Shown here: one piece after another, positions 1-8,733 of the stretch
Layout: each line of letters begins with the position of its first letter
How positions within the stretch are numbered: position 1 is the stretch's first letter
From: Candidatus Saccharimonadota bacterium
Lineage (GTDB): Bacteria; Patescibacteriota; Saccharimonadia; Saccharimonadales; Saccharimonadaceae
NCBI GenBank assembly: GCA_017431745.1
Contig: JAFRKK010000010.1
Coordinates: forward strand, 62,001-126,000
Direction: 5' to 3'
Length of the DNA: 64,000 nt
The notes under the pieces: generated by a model
What the model saw: the letters and a program-made list of their open reading frames with translations, nothing else
The model's database searches: none
Told to the model about the DNA's origin: nothing
Translations under genes and position numbers: made by a program

Positions 1-1
1 G

Positions 2-76
2 AAAAACTTGTCACGTAAACAAAAGGAACTTTTGGAAGAATTTAGAAAAACTAAAAAACGCGGGTTTTGGGGCTAA
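2..76 (+). CDS. dnaJ: DnaJ chaperone, C-terminal end only
   Basis: The frame opens at the window edge and encodes the last 24 residues before a TAA at 74-76. The tail reads NLSRKQKELLEEF, which matches the usual C-terminus of bacterial DnaJ (L-S-x-K-Q-K-x-L-L-E-E-F). DnaJ is the J-domain co-chaperone of DnaK. It is not next to dnaK (23544) or hrcA-grpE (61440), so the chaperone genes are dispersed. Identification rests on this short tail alone. Confidence 0.7.
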   Translation, partial: KNLSRKQKELLEEFRKTKKRGFWG

Positions 77-77
77 T

Positions 78-296
78 TTACGCCGCAAGTTTTAGTTCGA
101 CTAGGCCGGTGCTGACGTTTCTAACGACGAGGTCAACGCCGTTGGCGGAACGTTCGACGCGGTGAGTGACCCAACCGCTGGAATTTCGGACGACTAAAGA
201 ATTTGAAACTAAACTTCCTTCAATGTAGGAAGTGGAGCCATCTGGTGCTTTGTAGATGAGCCCATTTTGTAATAACATTTCTTGGATTTTACCCAT
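78..296 (-). CDS. Small hypothetical protein, 72 aa
   Basis: This short gene is convergent with dnaJ, ending one base beyond its stop. A good Shine-Dalgarno (GGAGGT) lies 4 nt before the ATG at 296. The protein has no TM segment; its middle (residues 20-60) alternates hydrophobic and polar residues and looks like a small beta-sheet domain. I do not recognise the family. The ribosome binding site and tight packing support it being real. Confidence 0.55.
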   Translation of the reverse strand: MGKIQEMLLQNGLIYKAPDGSTSYIEGSLVSNSLVVRNSSGWVTHRVERSANGVDLVVRNVSTGLVELKLAA

Positions 297-470
297 TTTA
301 CCTCCGTTTGTTTAATTTAGTTTACTCTTGATGGTTTAAAAAAGCAAGCGTGAGAAATTTATTTTTGTGAGGTTTTGTGGTATAATTGGGGTGGAATATT
401 ATAATTTGATGTTATTTGTTAACCCGTTGATATAAGAAAAATATCGACAAAAACAATTAGAAAGGGAATT

Positions 471-1988
471 ATGGAGATTGTTGTTCCAATAATTGCCGCC
501 GTGGTAGGAATCGCTGCTGGGGCGGGAGGAATTTTTGCATATAATAAAAAAAATGAAAAAGGTGGCAAAGATAAGGCGGATGATTTAGTGAGGAAAGCGA
601 AACGGGAGGCGCAGGATATTGTTCTTTCTGCGAAGAAAGAGGCATCTGCGATTACTGAGAAGAACCAGGCGGAGGAAAATGAACGACGTAAAGAATGGAA
701 GAAGACGGAAAATCGTTTGGCGGAACGCGAGAATACTTTGGATGCGAAATTGGATCAATTAGAAAAGAAATCTGAGAAGTTGACGCGTGAAGAAAAGGAA
801 CTTGATGAGCTCAAGCAGGAAGTGCGTGATATTAGGACTAAGCAGCACGAGAAATTGGAAAAGATTGCGGGCTTGTCTAAGGCTGACGCGCGGGAAAAAT
901 TAATGAAAATGACAGAGAATGATATTAAGCAGGATTTGGTCGGACTCGTGACAAAGGAACAGAAGGAGATTAAACACGGAGTTGATGAAGCGGCACAAGC
1001 GATGCTACTTACTGCAATGGAAAGAATGTCTTCTGAAGTGACGGCTGATCGTACGGTGACGGCATTGAAGCTGCCGGATGATGATATGAAGGGGCGGATT
1101 ATTGGCAAGGAAGGTCGTAATATTCAGGCACTGCAGCGTGCAACTGGCGTAGATATTTTAGTTGATGATACGCCGGGTATGGTGGTTTTATCTTCGTTTG
1201 ACCCGATTCGTCGTCAGGTTGCAAGATATGCTTTAGAGCGTTTGATGAAGGACGGGCGCATTAATCCATCGTCGATTGAAGATGCAGTTTCGAAAGCTGA
1301 GCGTGAGATTGAAAAAGAAGTGGTGCGAGCTGGTGAAGATGCGGCACGCGAAGTTGGAATCGTGGGAATCCCACGCGAGATTTTGCACTTACTCGGTGAG
1401 CTGAAATTTAGAACTTCGTATGGTCAGAATGTATTACTACATTCGATTGAAATGGCACATGTGGCTGGCATGATTGCAGAAGAGATTGGTGCTGATAAGA
1501 GAATCGCTAAAACTGCGGCTTTGCTCCACGATATGGGTAAAGCAGTGACTCATAAGATTGAGGGTAAGCACGCTGATATTGGTGCGGAGCTAGCTAAGAA
1601 ATATGGTATGAGCGATGAAGTGGTGCATGCGATTGCAGCGCATCATGATGATATTGAACCAACGACGCCGGAAGCGATTATCGTGAAGATTTGTGATGCG
1701 ATGAGCGCGGCTCGCCCGGGTGCTCGCAATATTTCGGCGGAAAACTTTGCGGAAAGAATGCGTGATCTTGAGAACATTGCAACTTCGTTCCCGGGTATTG
1801 ATAAGGCCTATGCGATTTCGGCTGGTAGGGAAATCCGTGTAATCGTGGAGCCAAAGCAGATTGATGATTTGTCGGCTTTGAAATTGGCCCGTGATATTGC
1901 AAATAAGATTGAAGCGACGATGAGTTATCCTGGAATCATTAAGGTGAATGTGATTCGGGAGACTCGTGCGGTTGAGTACGCGAAGTAG
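471..1988 (+). CDS. rny: Ribonuclease Y
   Basis: RNase Y is the membrane-bound endoribonuclease that starts mRNA decay in many bacteria. The 505-residue protein has the full family layout: an N-terminal TM helix (about residues 4-24), a long charged coiled coil (about 30-150), a KH domain with GRIIGKEGRN (about 205-265), and an HD domain with HSIEMAHVAGM and the metal-binding pair in LLHDMGK (about 323-355). Length is close to the usual 510-520. An AAAGGGA motif precedes the ATG. A TATAAT at 381-386 could drive it with a leader of about 80 nt, unlike most genes here. The DUF1653 gene follows after 32 nt. Confidence 0.95.
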   Translation: MEIVVPIIAAVVGIAAGAGGIFAYNKKNEKGGKDKADDLVRKAKREAQDIVLSAKKEASAITEKNQAEENERRKEWKKTENRLAERENTLDAKLDQLEKKSEKLTREEKELDELKQEVRDIRTKQHEKLEKIAGLSKADAREKLMKMTENDIKQDLVGLVTKEQKEIKHGVDEAAQAMLLTAMERMSSEVTADRTVTALKLPDDDMKGRIIGKEGRNIQALQRATGVDILVDDTPGMVVLSSFDPIRRQVARYALERLMKDGRINPSSIEDAVSKAEREIEKEVVRAGEDAAREVGIVGIPREILHLLGELKFRTSYGQNVLLHSIEMAHVAGMIAEEIGADKRIAKTAALLHDMGKAVTHKIEGKHADIGAELAKKYGMSDEVVHAIAAHHDDIEPTTPEAIIVKICDAMSAARPGARNISAENFAERMRDLENIATSFPGIDKAYAISAGREIRVIVEPKQIDDLSALKLARDIANKIEATMSYPGIIKVNVIRETRAVEYAK

Positions 1989-2020
1989 TTCGTTTTGCTG
2001 AATTATTTGGAGGAGGTTTT

Positions 2021-2263
2021 ATGAAGCGGGAGATAGTGGTTCATGGAGTGTATCGACATTTTAAGGGCGGAATGTATATCGTGGAGGATATTGGGAGAGA
2101 TTCGGAGACGGAAGAGCTAGTGGTGATTTACCGAGCGCTTTATGGCAATGGGATGCTTTGGGTGAGGCCACTTGAAATGTTTATTAGTGAAGTGGACCAT
2201 AAAAAATATCCGGATGTGAAGCAGAAGTATCGGTTTGAGTTAGTGGAGATGAAACAGGAGTGA
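2021..2263 (+). CDS. DUF1653 family protein
   Basis: The 80-residue protein carries the DUF1653 signature: G-x-Y-R-H-F-K-G near residues 10-16, a central V-x-Y-R-A-L-Y segment, and W-V-R-P-L-E-M-F. The family is a small SH3-like beta fold of unknown role. A strong ribosome binding site (GGAGGAGG) precedes the start, and the gene lies 32 nt after rny in the same direction, so cotranscription is likely. Confidence 0.85.
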   Translation: MKREIVVHGVYRHFKGGMYIVEDIGRDSETEELVVIYRALYGNGMLWVRPLEMFISEVDHKKYPDVKQKYRFELVEMKQE

Positions 2264-2296
2264 TATAATGGTAATAAGAGATTAATAAGGAGGAAA

Positions 2297-2557
2297 ATGG
2301 AAGGAAAAATTTGTCAAAGTTGTGCAATGCCGTTAACATCGAAAGACATGTTTGCGACAAATGCGGATGGGAGCGTAAACGAGGATTATTGTAAGTGGTG
2401 TTACAAGGATGGCAATTTTATTGATGAGTGCACGATGGAAGAGTATATTGAAAAATGTTCGCAGTTTGGTGAACAAGCGGGAATGACAAATGAAGAGATG
2501 CGTGAGTATTGTACGAAGATTTTCCCGACTTTAAAGAGATGGAAAACTGTGGAGTAA
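2297..2557 (+). CDS. Small putative zinc-ribbon protein
   Basis: The 86-residue protein has two CxxC pairs, C6/C9 and C32/C35, that would bind one zinc. The opening C-Q-S-C-A-M-P-L and the later E-Y-C-x-x-C-Y-K-D-G match the 'putative zinc ribbon domain' family often found next to transcription regulators. The rest is acidic and helical (E-E-Y-I-E-K, N-E-E-M-R-E-Y). An AGGAGG site precedes the ATG. No enzymatic function can be assigned. Confidence 0.8.
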   Translation: MEGKICQSCAMPLTSKDMFATNADGSVNEDYCKWCYKDGNFIDECTMEEYIEKCSQFGEQAGMTNEEMREYCTKIFPTLKRWKTVE

Positions 2558-2644
2558 TTATTATATGAAGATTGAGTATTTGAAACTTGTCGAGGAGGCG
2601 GGGATTTCTGAGTTGGTGATGGTAATGTAACAGAGGCAAAAAAG

Positions 2645-2676
2645 AGCAAAGAGGTAACTTTTGCTATTGTTTTTTG
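2645..2676 (+). terminator. Possible rho-independent terminator after the zinc-ribbon gene
   Basis: AGCAAA (2645-2650) pairs with TTTGCT (2660-2665), followed by ATTGTTTTTT. The stem is short and AT-rich, so this is a weak call. Confidence 0.4.
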
Positions 2677-2719
2677 ATTTATGATAGAATTAAAGTAATA
2701 TAATAATTGAAAGGTTTTT

Positions 2720-3235
2720 ATGGACAAGAAGAAATCATCTAACAATGTCATTATCGGGCTTTTGATTGCTTTGATCGTGGCGGTTTTGTGTGTGGGCGGA
2801 TACTTTGTTGTTAAGGACATCGTTGATGATCGAGATGACGAATCATCTCAGAGCAGTGATGATTCTGGTAAAAAAGATTCAGATAAGAATAATTCGCATG
2901 ACGACACATCCGATGCCACTCCGACACCTGAACCTGCGCCAGCGGAGGATGAGATTGAAGCGGCTATTATTTATTCCGAGATTCGTGGCAACGATTATTA
3001 TATTGAGGTACAAACGAATGGTGCGATAAGCGGTACTTGTGAAATATCTATGGTGCCTACTAATGGTGGACAAGGACATCACGAAACGGATGATTTAGAC
3101 GTGCAGAACAAGGTGAGTACTTGTGATGAAGATTTTTCATTGAAGGGCTTAAGCCGAGGCGAGCATAAGATTACCGTTGTGATTCGGGCTTATGATGGGC
3201 GAACTAAGACTTTAGAGCAGATTGTGAATTTGTAA
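2720..3235 (+). CDS. Single-TM extracytoplasmic hypothetical protein
   Basis: The 171-residue protein has a short basic N-terminus, a TM helix (about residues 11-32), a low-complexity Ser/Asp linker (about 38-75), a Pro/Thr stretch, then a C-terminal domain of about 90 residues with two cysteines (in G-T-C-E-I and S-T-C-D-E) that could form a disulfide outside the cell. The layout is that of an anchored surface protein. I do not recognise the domain. A GAAAGG site precedes the ATG. Confidence 0.65.
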   Translation: MDKKKSSNNVIIGLLIALIVAVLCVGGYFVVKDIVDDRDDESSQSSDDSGKKDSDKNNSHDDTSDATPTPEPAPAEDEIEAAIIYSEIRGNDYYIEVQTNGAISGTCEISMVPTNGGQGHHETDDLDVQNKVSTCDEDFSLKGLSRGEHKITVVIRAYDGRTKTLEQIVNL

Positions 3236-3256
3236 TCTAGTAGCGTTATGTTTAAT

Positions 3257-3292
3257 GCATCAAAATAGAATAGTTTGATTGATGCTTTTGTT
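3257..3292 (+). terminator. Rho-independent terminator
   Basis: GCATCAA (3257-3263) pairs with TTGATGC (3279-3285), followed by TTTTGTT. It separates the gene ending at 3235 from the convergent gene ending at 3301. Confidence 0.55.
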
Positions 3293-3300
3293 GAATAGAT

Positions 3301-4005
3301 TTATTTCTTTTTGGAGTTGATGGTAACACCACCGAAGGCGCCAGCTGCGTCGATGTAAATAGTGTGTTTGCCTTTTGCTGTGACATCTTTTCTTTCGTCG
3401 CTCGCGCCACCAAAGATGAAGGCGGATTTGACTTTGATTTGGACGTCTTCTGGGATGGTGATGTCGATACCGCCGAAGGCGCAGAAGGCTTTGATGACGG
3501 TGTCTTTTTCGAATTTGGCGTTTATGAGATCTAGGTCGACTCCGCCAAAGACGGCGATGATGTTGGAGCCTTGGAAGGATTCTTTATTATAGGTGCGCTC
3601 ATTGCCGGAGAAGATGGCGGTTTGGGAATCCATGATTTTGCCGTTTTCGAGGTCCTCGATTTTTTTGCCGATTTCTTTATCGTTGTTTGTGTGGAAGATG
3701 CTGCGGAAGACGAGGCCGAGACCGATGGCGATAAGAACGACGGCGAGGATGACCTTCCAGGCGATGTCGTAAGAGAAAACATCCCTAGCCGCGAGGAGAA
3801 GAATGACGCCGATGCCGATTATGACGAGGCTGGAGAGCTTTTCTTTGTCGGTGAAGAGGCTGACGACGCCGGGGACAATGATGAATAAGGTCCACCACCC
3901 GTCAAAGAAAATGTCGATATTAAAGAGGCCGATGGCGTTGCCGCCGAAAATGACGCCGAGTGCGATGATGGCGATGCCCCAGATGATTGGTTTGATTTGT
4001 TTCAT
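3301..4005 (-). CDS. LiaF/YvqF-like membrane protein
   Basis: The 234-residue protein starts with about four TM helices (residues 7-105) of the LiaI/LiaF TM type, then a charged linker and a C-terminal beta-rich domain with repeated F-G-G and A-F-G-G turns (about 150-225). This matches the 'cell wall-active antibiotics response' LiaF-like family, which senses envelope stress with a two-component system in Firmicutes. No kinase is adjacent here, so a regulatory role is inference. An AGGAG site precedes the ATG at 4005. Confidence 0.75.
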   Translation of the reverse strand: MKQIKPIIWGIAIIALGVIFGGNAIGLFNIDIFFDGWWTLFIIVPGVVSLFTDKEKLSSLVIIGIGVILLLAARDVFSYDIAWKVILAVVLIAIGLGLVFRSIFHTNNDKEIGKKIEDLENGKIMDSQTAIFSGNERTYNKESFQGSNIIAVFGGVDLDLINAKFEKDTVIKAFCAFGGIDITIPEDVQIKVKSAFIFGGASDERKDVTAKGKHTIYIDAAGAFGGVTINSKKK

Positions 4006-4118
4006 TTTGTTATACTCCTTTATCTTATGGCAATTATAGCATATGCAAGGTCAGGACGATAGAGAAGCTGATAAATAATCATGGGAGTGGTATAATTATA
4101 AATAGCAGGGAGTTTGAT

Positions 4119-4382
4119 ATGAGTAGTAATAACAAGAAAAGTGATGATAATCGGAAAAATGTAACGAAAACGGTGGTGAAAAGTGCAGCTGCGGGTGCGC
4201 TTGAAAGTGTAGTTGATCAAGCCGTTAATAATGTCGTGCCGACGCGAGCGGCGGTGCATCAAAAGTTTTCTGATATTGCGCGAAATGTGCCAGTGCTAGG
4301 CGATGCGATTGATATTGGGCAGAAGGCGAGCTACCTTGGATACCTAGGTAAGCTCTTTGGGAAGAAGAAAGACAAGAAGTGA
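4119..4382 (+). CDS. Small basic hypothetical protein, 87 aa
   Basis: The protein has a lysine-rich N-terminus, a central amphipathic region (about residues 22-60) and a very basic tail (F-G-K-K-K-D-K-K). It has no clear TM helix. An AGGGAG site lies just before the ATG, and a TATAAT-like box is about 25 nt upstream. The DUF362 gene follows after 30 nt. Function unknown. Confidence 0.6.
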   Translation: MSSNNKKSDDNRKNVTKTVVKSAAAGALESVVDQAVNNVVPTRAAVHQKFSDIARNVPVLGDAIDIGQKASYLGYLGKLFGKKKDKK

Positions 4383-4412
4383 TATAATTGAAATAGAATT
4401 GGAGGAGGAAAA

Positions 4413-5297
4413 ATGACTGCGAAAGTCTATTTTACAAAAGAGATTACACCTGAAGGATTGCAAAAAGTATTTGATGCTTTGAAGGTGGAGTTACCCGGTA
4501 AGGTTGGAGTGAAAGTGTCGACAGGTGAAAAGGGGGCAAAAGGGTATTTGAAGGCGGACCTAATTGGGCCGTTTGTTAAGGGTTTGAAAGGGACGATTGT
4601 AGAATGTAATACTGCTTATCCTGGTGCTCGCAATAAAGCTTCGGACCATATGAAAGTGGCGGAGGAGCATGGTTTTACGTCGTTTGCTGAAGTTGACATT
4701 ATGGATGCGGAAGGGGAGATTAAGATTCCGTTTGAGAAGGGGAAGCATTTGAAATATGATTTAGTGGGTTCTCATTTTGACAATTATGATTCGTTTGTGA
4801 ATCTTGCGCATGGGAAGGGGCATATGATGGGAGGATTTGGTGCGAATTTGAAGAATCAGTCGATTGGGTTTGCATCGCGAAATGGTAAGGCATATATTCA
4901 TTCATGTGGGAAAACCAAGAGTCCAAAAATGTGTTGGGTTTTGAAGCACGAACAGATTGATTTTATTGAGTCGATGGCGGAAGCTGCGACAGCGGTGGCG
5001 GATTATCTTGAGGAAAAGGGGAAACCGATTGTTTATATTACTGTGATGAATGCACTTTCGACATCATGTGATTGCGATGCGGAGCAGGATGACCCAGTGA
5101 TGGAGAACTTGGGGATTGTGGCGTCGGTTGATCCGGTGGCAAATGACCAAGCATTTATTGACATGGTGTGGGCGTCAAAGGATCCGGGTGCGGAGGCTTT
5201 GAAAGAGCGGATTGACTCTCGGCTTGGGCGTGAGATTTTGCCGTATGCGGAAAAGCTTGGGCTTGGCAAAAGGGAATATGACTTGATTGAGATCTAG
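4413..5297 (+). CDS. DUF362 domain protein
   Basis: The 294-residue protein resembles DUF362 proteins, which are often fused to ferredoxin modules. Matching features are an N-terminal V-G-V-K-V-S-T-G-E, C-N-T-A-Y-P-G near residue 65, a G-G-x-G-A-N-L-K segment near 140, and a late V-D-P-V-A-N-D. No ferredoxin domain is attached, but C-D-C-D near residue 215 and other cysteines could bind metal. A GGAGGAGG site precedes the ATG. The biochemical role of the family is not established. Confidence 0.8.
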   Translation: MTAKVYFTKEITPEGLQKVFDALKVELPGKVGVKVSTGEKGAKGYLKADLIGPFVKGLKGTIVECNTAYPGARNKASDHMKVAEEHGFTSFAEVDIMDAEGEIKIPFEKGKHLKYDLVGSHFDNYDSFVNLAHGKGHMMGGFGANLKNQSIGFASRNGKAYIHSCGKTKSPKMCWVLKHEQIDFIESMAEAATAVADYLEEKGKPIVYITVMNALSTSCDCDAEQDDPVMENLGIVASVDPVANDQAFIDMVWASKDPGAEALKERIDSRLGREILPYAEKLGLGKREYDLIEI

Positions 5298-5359
5298 GTT
5301 ACAATTTGCTTGCTCTTAGATGTTGTGGGAATAAATAGGTTTACTGAAATGTGATAAAA

Positions 5360-6118
5360 CTAGTCGGAAGTGTTCCAGCTAGGTAGAAGACTAACAAGGT
5401 CGTAGGCGGTTTGGTCTTTTCTGATGGCATAGTTGGTATGGCCGCCGGAATATTCGTCGTAGCTGCTGCCGCCGAGAATCGTGGTAACATCTTTGACACC
5501 GTCGATACGGTGAGCATTGTAGTTCTTATCATTTAGGATAGCATAAACACGGAGCATGTCTATGGTGCCATCTTCCATGAGGAAGAAGATGTATTCATCA
5601 CCAACACCTTGTCCGAAACCGGCGATTTTTGAAGAGAGGGCTTTGCGACTAAAAGGGACAGTGATAGTGTAGTCATAGTTTTTGATGTCGTAGTAGCGGT
5701 CGACGACTTCTTTGTTGAACGTGATTTTAGCTTGCTTGCCGTCGGTTTTATCGATTTCGATTTTGGCAATTTTCTCGAAATCGGAGTTTTCCGAATCGGA
5801 TTCAGAAAGTTCGGTGAGAGTGTAGCTGAAATTCTTGCGAGCATTCAATATCTTAGAGTTTGGGATTTTGCAATAATCGGCACCGGGAATTTGGTCTTTG
5901 ACACAGTCAAGAGTGCCAAGAGGAGTGTTTTGAGTGAAAGTTTCGGATTTTTCGTCGTCATCAGTGTTGGCAGTGGGAGGTGGCGTAATAGTGCTGTCCT
6001 TACTCCAAGAAATTTCATTAGGTTTATTGAAAAAGAGGAAATAGATTCCTCCGCCGATAATCACTAGGATAAGAATCGCGATAGTGACAATATATGGGGT
6101 GTTACTTTGTTTTGTCAT
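5360..6118 (-). CDS. Membrane-anchored hypothetical protein
   Basis: The 252-residue protein has one N-terminal TM helix (about residues 9-31), a Thr/Pro/Asp linker (about 42-62) and a large extracytoplasmic domain with one cysteine pair (about 69 and 79). It belongs to the class of TM-anchored proteins common in this window. An AGGAGC site precedes the ATG and a TATAAT-like box lies upstream near 6147. Function unknown. Confidence 0.65.
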   Translation of the reverse strand: MTKQSNTPYIVTIAILILVIIGGGIYFLFFNKPNEISWSKDSTITPPPTANTDDDEKSETFTQNTPLGTLDCVKDQIPGADYCKIPNSKILNARKNFSYTLTELSESDSENSDFEKIAKIEIDKTDGKQAKITFNKEVVDRYYDIKNYDYTITVPFSRKALSSKIAGFGQGVGDEYIFFLMEDGTIDMLRVYAILNDKNYNAHRIDGVKDVTTILGGSSYDEYSGGHTNYAIRKDQTAYDLVSLLPSWNTSD

Positions 6119-6199
6119 AGTAGCTCCTTGTTAATTAATTTTATTATAACATAGTATTTGCGCAGAAGTGGATTTCGTGATATAATTATTGGAGTGAGC

Positions 6200-6276
6200 G
6201 GGCCGGTAGCTCAGCTGGTTAGAGCACGAGCCTCTTAAGCTTGGTGTCGTGGGTTCGAGTCCCACCCGGCTCACCA
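6200..6276 (+). tRNA. tRNA-Lys (CUU)
   Basis: The 77-nt gene folds as a cloverleaf: acceptor GGGCCGG/CCGGCTC, D arm GCTC/GAGC, anticodon stem CGAGC/GCTTG with loop CTCTTAA (anticodon CTT), T arm GTGGG/CCCAC. CCA is encoded. A TATAAT near 6180 fits as promoter. Its 3' end is partly copied at 6335-6354. Confidence 0.95.
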
Positions 6277-6285
6277 ATAAGACGG

Positions 6286-6308
6286 AATGCCTTTAGGGGG
6301 CATTTTTT
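6286..6308 (+). terminator. Rho-independent terminator of tRNA-Lys
   Basis: AATGCC (6286-6291) pairs with GGCATT (6299-6304), followed by a run of T. Confidence 0.7.
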
Positions 6309-6334
6309 GAGTTGGGGGACTCGTTCTTCGAATC

Positions 6335-6354
6335 GAGTCTCACCCGGTTCACCA
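6335..6354 (+). repeat. Partial copy of the tRNA-Lys 3' end (possible attachment-site remnant)
   Basis: Eighteen of 20 bases match the last 20 bases of tRNA-Lys at 6257-6276, including the CCA. Duplicated tRNA 3' ends are the usual scar of integrase-mediated insertion. The accessory island starts just beyond it. No integrase gene is visible. Confidence 0.55.
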
Positions 6355-6399
6355 ACAGGGGAACCTGTGGAAAACTCAGATTCGAAGATGAAATTAAAT

Positions 6400-6430
6400 G
6401 GTGATTTAATCTAAAAAATCACCCTTTTTT
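6400..6430 (+). terminator. Rho-independent terminator
   Basis: GGTGATTT (6400-6407) pairs perfectly with AAATCACC (6416-6423), followed by CTTTTTT. No gene precedes it except the tRNA, so it may end a longer tRNA transcript. Confidence 0.65.
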
Positions 6431-6471
6431 GTGCATCAATTTCGAGGTTCGAAACCATATTTCGCACCAAA

Positions 6472-6753
6472 ATGTCCTTTTCGACGAGATCTCCTTTTTC
6501 TAACCTGTTAATTAGCGAATTTAGTGAGTCCGTCGCGAATGAAAACGGGCAAGACTATTCAATTATGGTCGAGGGTGAAACCACGGCCGGCTATTTCTGT
6601 CAGCTTATGGTGAATCCTCAAGAAGTCGCTAAGATTTTTGTCGATTACGACTATGCGCTTTATCGTGTTCTCGGCGAAGATGCGCCGGACGCTATGTGGG
6701 AAGATTTAGGTCGAAAGTTTGGATTAGAGCATGTTTGCTCGGTGGATCTATGA
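6472..6753 (+). CDS. Hypothetical protein, 93 aa
   Basis: The soluble acidic protein has a helical C-terminal half (about residues 45-85). No Shine-Dalgarno is evident before the ATG at 6472, and the upstream sequence contains a second tRNA-like tail (GGTTCGAAACC...CGCACCA, about 6445-6465). It is convergent with the GIY-YIG gene 8 nt away. Codon use is balanced and the frame is open, but no family is recognised. Confidence 0.45.
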   Translation: MSFSTRSPFSNLLISEFSESVANENGQDYSIMVEGETTAGYFCQLMVNPQEVAKIFVDYDYALYRVLGEDAPDAMWEDLGRKFGLEHVCSVDL

Positions 6754-6761
6754 AAGACGAG

Positions 6762-7454
6762 CTATTTTTCTATCTGGTTTCTAATCGTAGTTAGACGTTG
6801 ACCTTTATATAGCCAATATGCGCCACCTTGATATGCTTCTGAACTAGTAGCGGTGCCCAGCCTGCGCTTAACAATGGCTACTGCACGAGAAAGTGTCGCC
6901 TTTGTTCCATCTTGAAGTTCAATTACATTTGTTTCATTAACAACGGTTGCTTTAACGGCGTCGTTTTCAGAAAAGGATAACTCCGCCCCAATAGGTATTC
7001 TGAGTAATCTGAATGTAAGTTTTGCTTTAGTGACTACTCTGGTATTTTGATTATCTGGTATTTTATTACTTTGACCGCACGAATCATCTGAATTATGCTC
7101 TTTTAAAATTGATTCAGAATTTAGACGATTATTATAAGTTTCAATCGATGCATCGTCCAGTGTTCTCGCGCATTCTCTAAATATACTTAGTGCTTTTTCT
7201 GGAGTAACATTAAAAAACTCACGGCCTTTTCTGATGCGCATGTCTGGATTAACAATATCTATGAGGTGGTGTATTTGCTTCTCGGCTTCGTCATACTTTT
7301 CAGTTTTTAGGACTGCATATATTTCGAACGGAAGCGGTACGGCCGTATTGTCTAGTTCTTTTGAGCGAATATTGACTGGGCGAGAACTTTTTCCGATTTT
7401 AACCCAGTCGTCTCTGAAACTTGGATTCGTCAAAATATAAACATAGCCGTTCAT
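6762..7454 (-). CDS. GIY-YIG nuclease, T5orf172 type
   Basis: The 230-residue protein opens with a T5orf172-type GIY-YIG domain (residues 3-90): G-Y-V-Y-I-L-T-N, then V-K-I-G-K-S-S-R with the catalytic-type arginine, and an E-x-x-x-H helix. After a linker (about 105-140) comes a C-terminal domain with W-L-Y-K-G, as in DUF4357-like tails. Such proteins occur in phage and defence regions as DNA endonucleases. A TATAAT at 7465-7470 lies 10 nt before the ATG, so it probably has its own promoter separate from the R-M pair behind it. Confidence 0.75.
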   Translation of the reverse strand: MNGYVYILTNPSFRDDWVKIGKSSRPVNIRSKELDNTAVPLPFEIYAVLKTEKYDEAEKQIHHLIDIVNPDMRIRKGREFFNVTPEKALSIFRECARTLDDASIETYNNRLNSESILKEHNSDDSCGQSNKIPDNQNTRVVTKAKLTFRLLRIPIGAELSFSENDAVKATVVNETNVIELQDGTKATLSRAVAIVKRRLGTATSSEAYQGGAYWLYKGQRLTTIRNQIEK

Positions 7455-7509
7455 AATAGTTAATATTATACCATAGTTTACTGATTATTCAAAGGAGACA
7501 CCATCTACG

Positions 7510-8733
7510 TTACAGCAGTATATTGGCGGAAGTAACACGCCTTTTATGTTTTTCTAGATAATCACGCATATTTTCATTATAGTGTTCGTGTTTTATATGG
7601 AAATGCCCACCTCGTATTTCGCCGACACTAGTTAGATCTTCTGAATAAACGTTTCCAATAGTTTTAAAGGAGTGATCAATATATGGTCTGTCGGTTGGTT
7701 CGTTGGAAAGACGGCCGATTTGTAGTGTTGAATCACTAAAATAAATTATGCCATATTCGAACATTTTGTCGTGATTAGCGCATAGCCAGAAGCCATTATC
7801 TCCGTCTGTCGCTCTGCGATTCTTTTCTGCATCATCATAATGTATATTATGATCAATATCAGTAACGCGTTCAATGTGAGATCCGATTATCATGTGTTCC
7901 ATATCGCAACCACAAATATAACACCTCTTGTCGCCATACTTCTTGAGCAAATTATAGTGAAAGACTGGGGTATCTCGACTGGTATCTCGTGTTGACGATG
8001 AGGCTGTTCTTCCGCCGGGAAGAAGCTCGATTTTTTCTCCAAAATCTACACCCTCTTCTTCGAGTACTTCGCGTTGATCATCTGACAATGCGGTAGAGTC
8101 ATTGTCGAGAACTTGATAGAAAACCACTATTTTTGAGCTGATTCGGGCTAGCGTAATAGCAAAAATAAAAGACTCCATTGCATTAGCTCCGAATGTCTTT
8201 CCGTAAATAGAAATCTGATTAGCGTATTCATCGCTCTCGTCTACGAAAAAAGTTTGTCTATTATGCGAGTTTCTATCACTGGTTTTATTTCGATATGCTT
8301 TTAGATCTTCGTACGAGTTGAAAGGATGGATATCGGTTAACTGAAGTTCGTCCGTGTTGAGAATATTAATGCCAATAGTGACAAAACAACGATAAAAGAG
8401 TTTGGCATAATCCGTACGGTCGTTCCTATCTGGTCTAATGATGTATATATCAAAAGTTTTGTTATTATTTGGATCCTTTTTAAATTCTATATATGCAGGG
8501 GAGACGAATTGCATCAAACGCGCGTTTCTTGAATCATTGTCTGGATTTGAAAGACAAACATAATGTATGCTACCATCATCTGTGTTTTTAACTTTTACAT
8601 AACGCCCGATTCTGCGCGCTTCTGACGACACGACATAGTTTGAAGTATGATGAATTCTTTGCACTATAGCAAGGACGATGTCGTCGCTTAAACTGGCGAC
8701 TGGCCCTCTGTCCGGAAGTACGACTTCAATCAT
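7510..8733 (-). CDS. Probable type II restriction endonuclease, HNH family
   Basis: The 407-residue protein has an HNH fold in its C-terminal part (about residues 268-335): a zinc-type C-Y-I-C-G-C, then I-I-G-S-H-I-E-R-V, and F-W-L-C-A-N-H-D-K-M-F. The order Cx2C...SHI...NH matches the HNH_2-like restriction nucleases. The N-terminal 260 residues have no recognised domain and likely recognise the target site. Its ATG overlaps the stop of the upstream methyltransferase by 4 nt (8730-8733), the coupling expected of a restriction-modification pair. Confidence 0.8.
   Translation of the reverse strand: MIEVVLPDRGPVASLSDDIVLAIVQRIHHTSNYVVSSEARRIGRYVKVKNTDDGSIHYVCLSNPDNDSRNARLMQFVSPAYIEFKKDPNNNKTFDIYIIRPDRNDRTDYAKLFYRCFVTIGINILNTDELQLTDIHPFNSYEDLKAYRNKTSDRNSHNRQTFFVDESDEYANQISIYGKTFGANAMESFIFAITLARISSKIVVFYQVLDNDSTALSDDQREVLEEEGVDFGEKIELLPGGRTASSSTRDTSRDTPVFHYNLLKKYGDKRCYICGCDMEHMIIGSHIERVTDIDHNIHYDDAEKNRRATDGDNGFWLCANHDKMFEYGIIYFSDSTLQIGRLSNEPTDRPYIDHSFKTIGNVYSEDLTSVGEIRGGHFHIKHEHYNENMRDYLEKHKRRVTSANILL

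Noticed and set aside
2565-2630. Short frame of 21 codons after the zinc-ribbon gene
   Set aside because: Too short and without ribosome site or similarity; likely chance.
6440-6468. Second tRNA-like tail (GGTTCGAAACC ... CGCACCA) before the 93-aa gene
   Set aside because: Only a T-arm-like piece and a CCA-like end are visible, with no match to a tRNA in the window; too weak to list.
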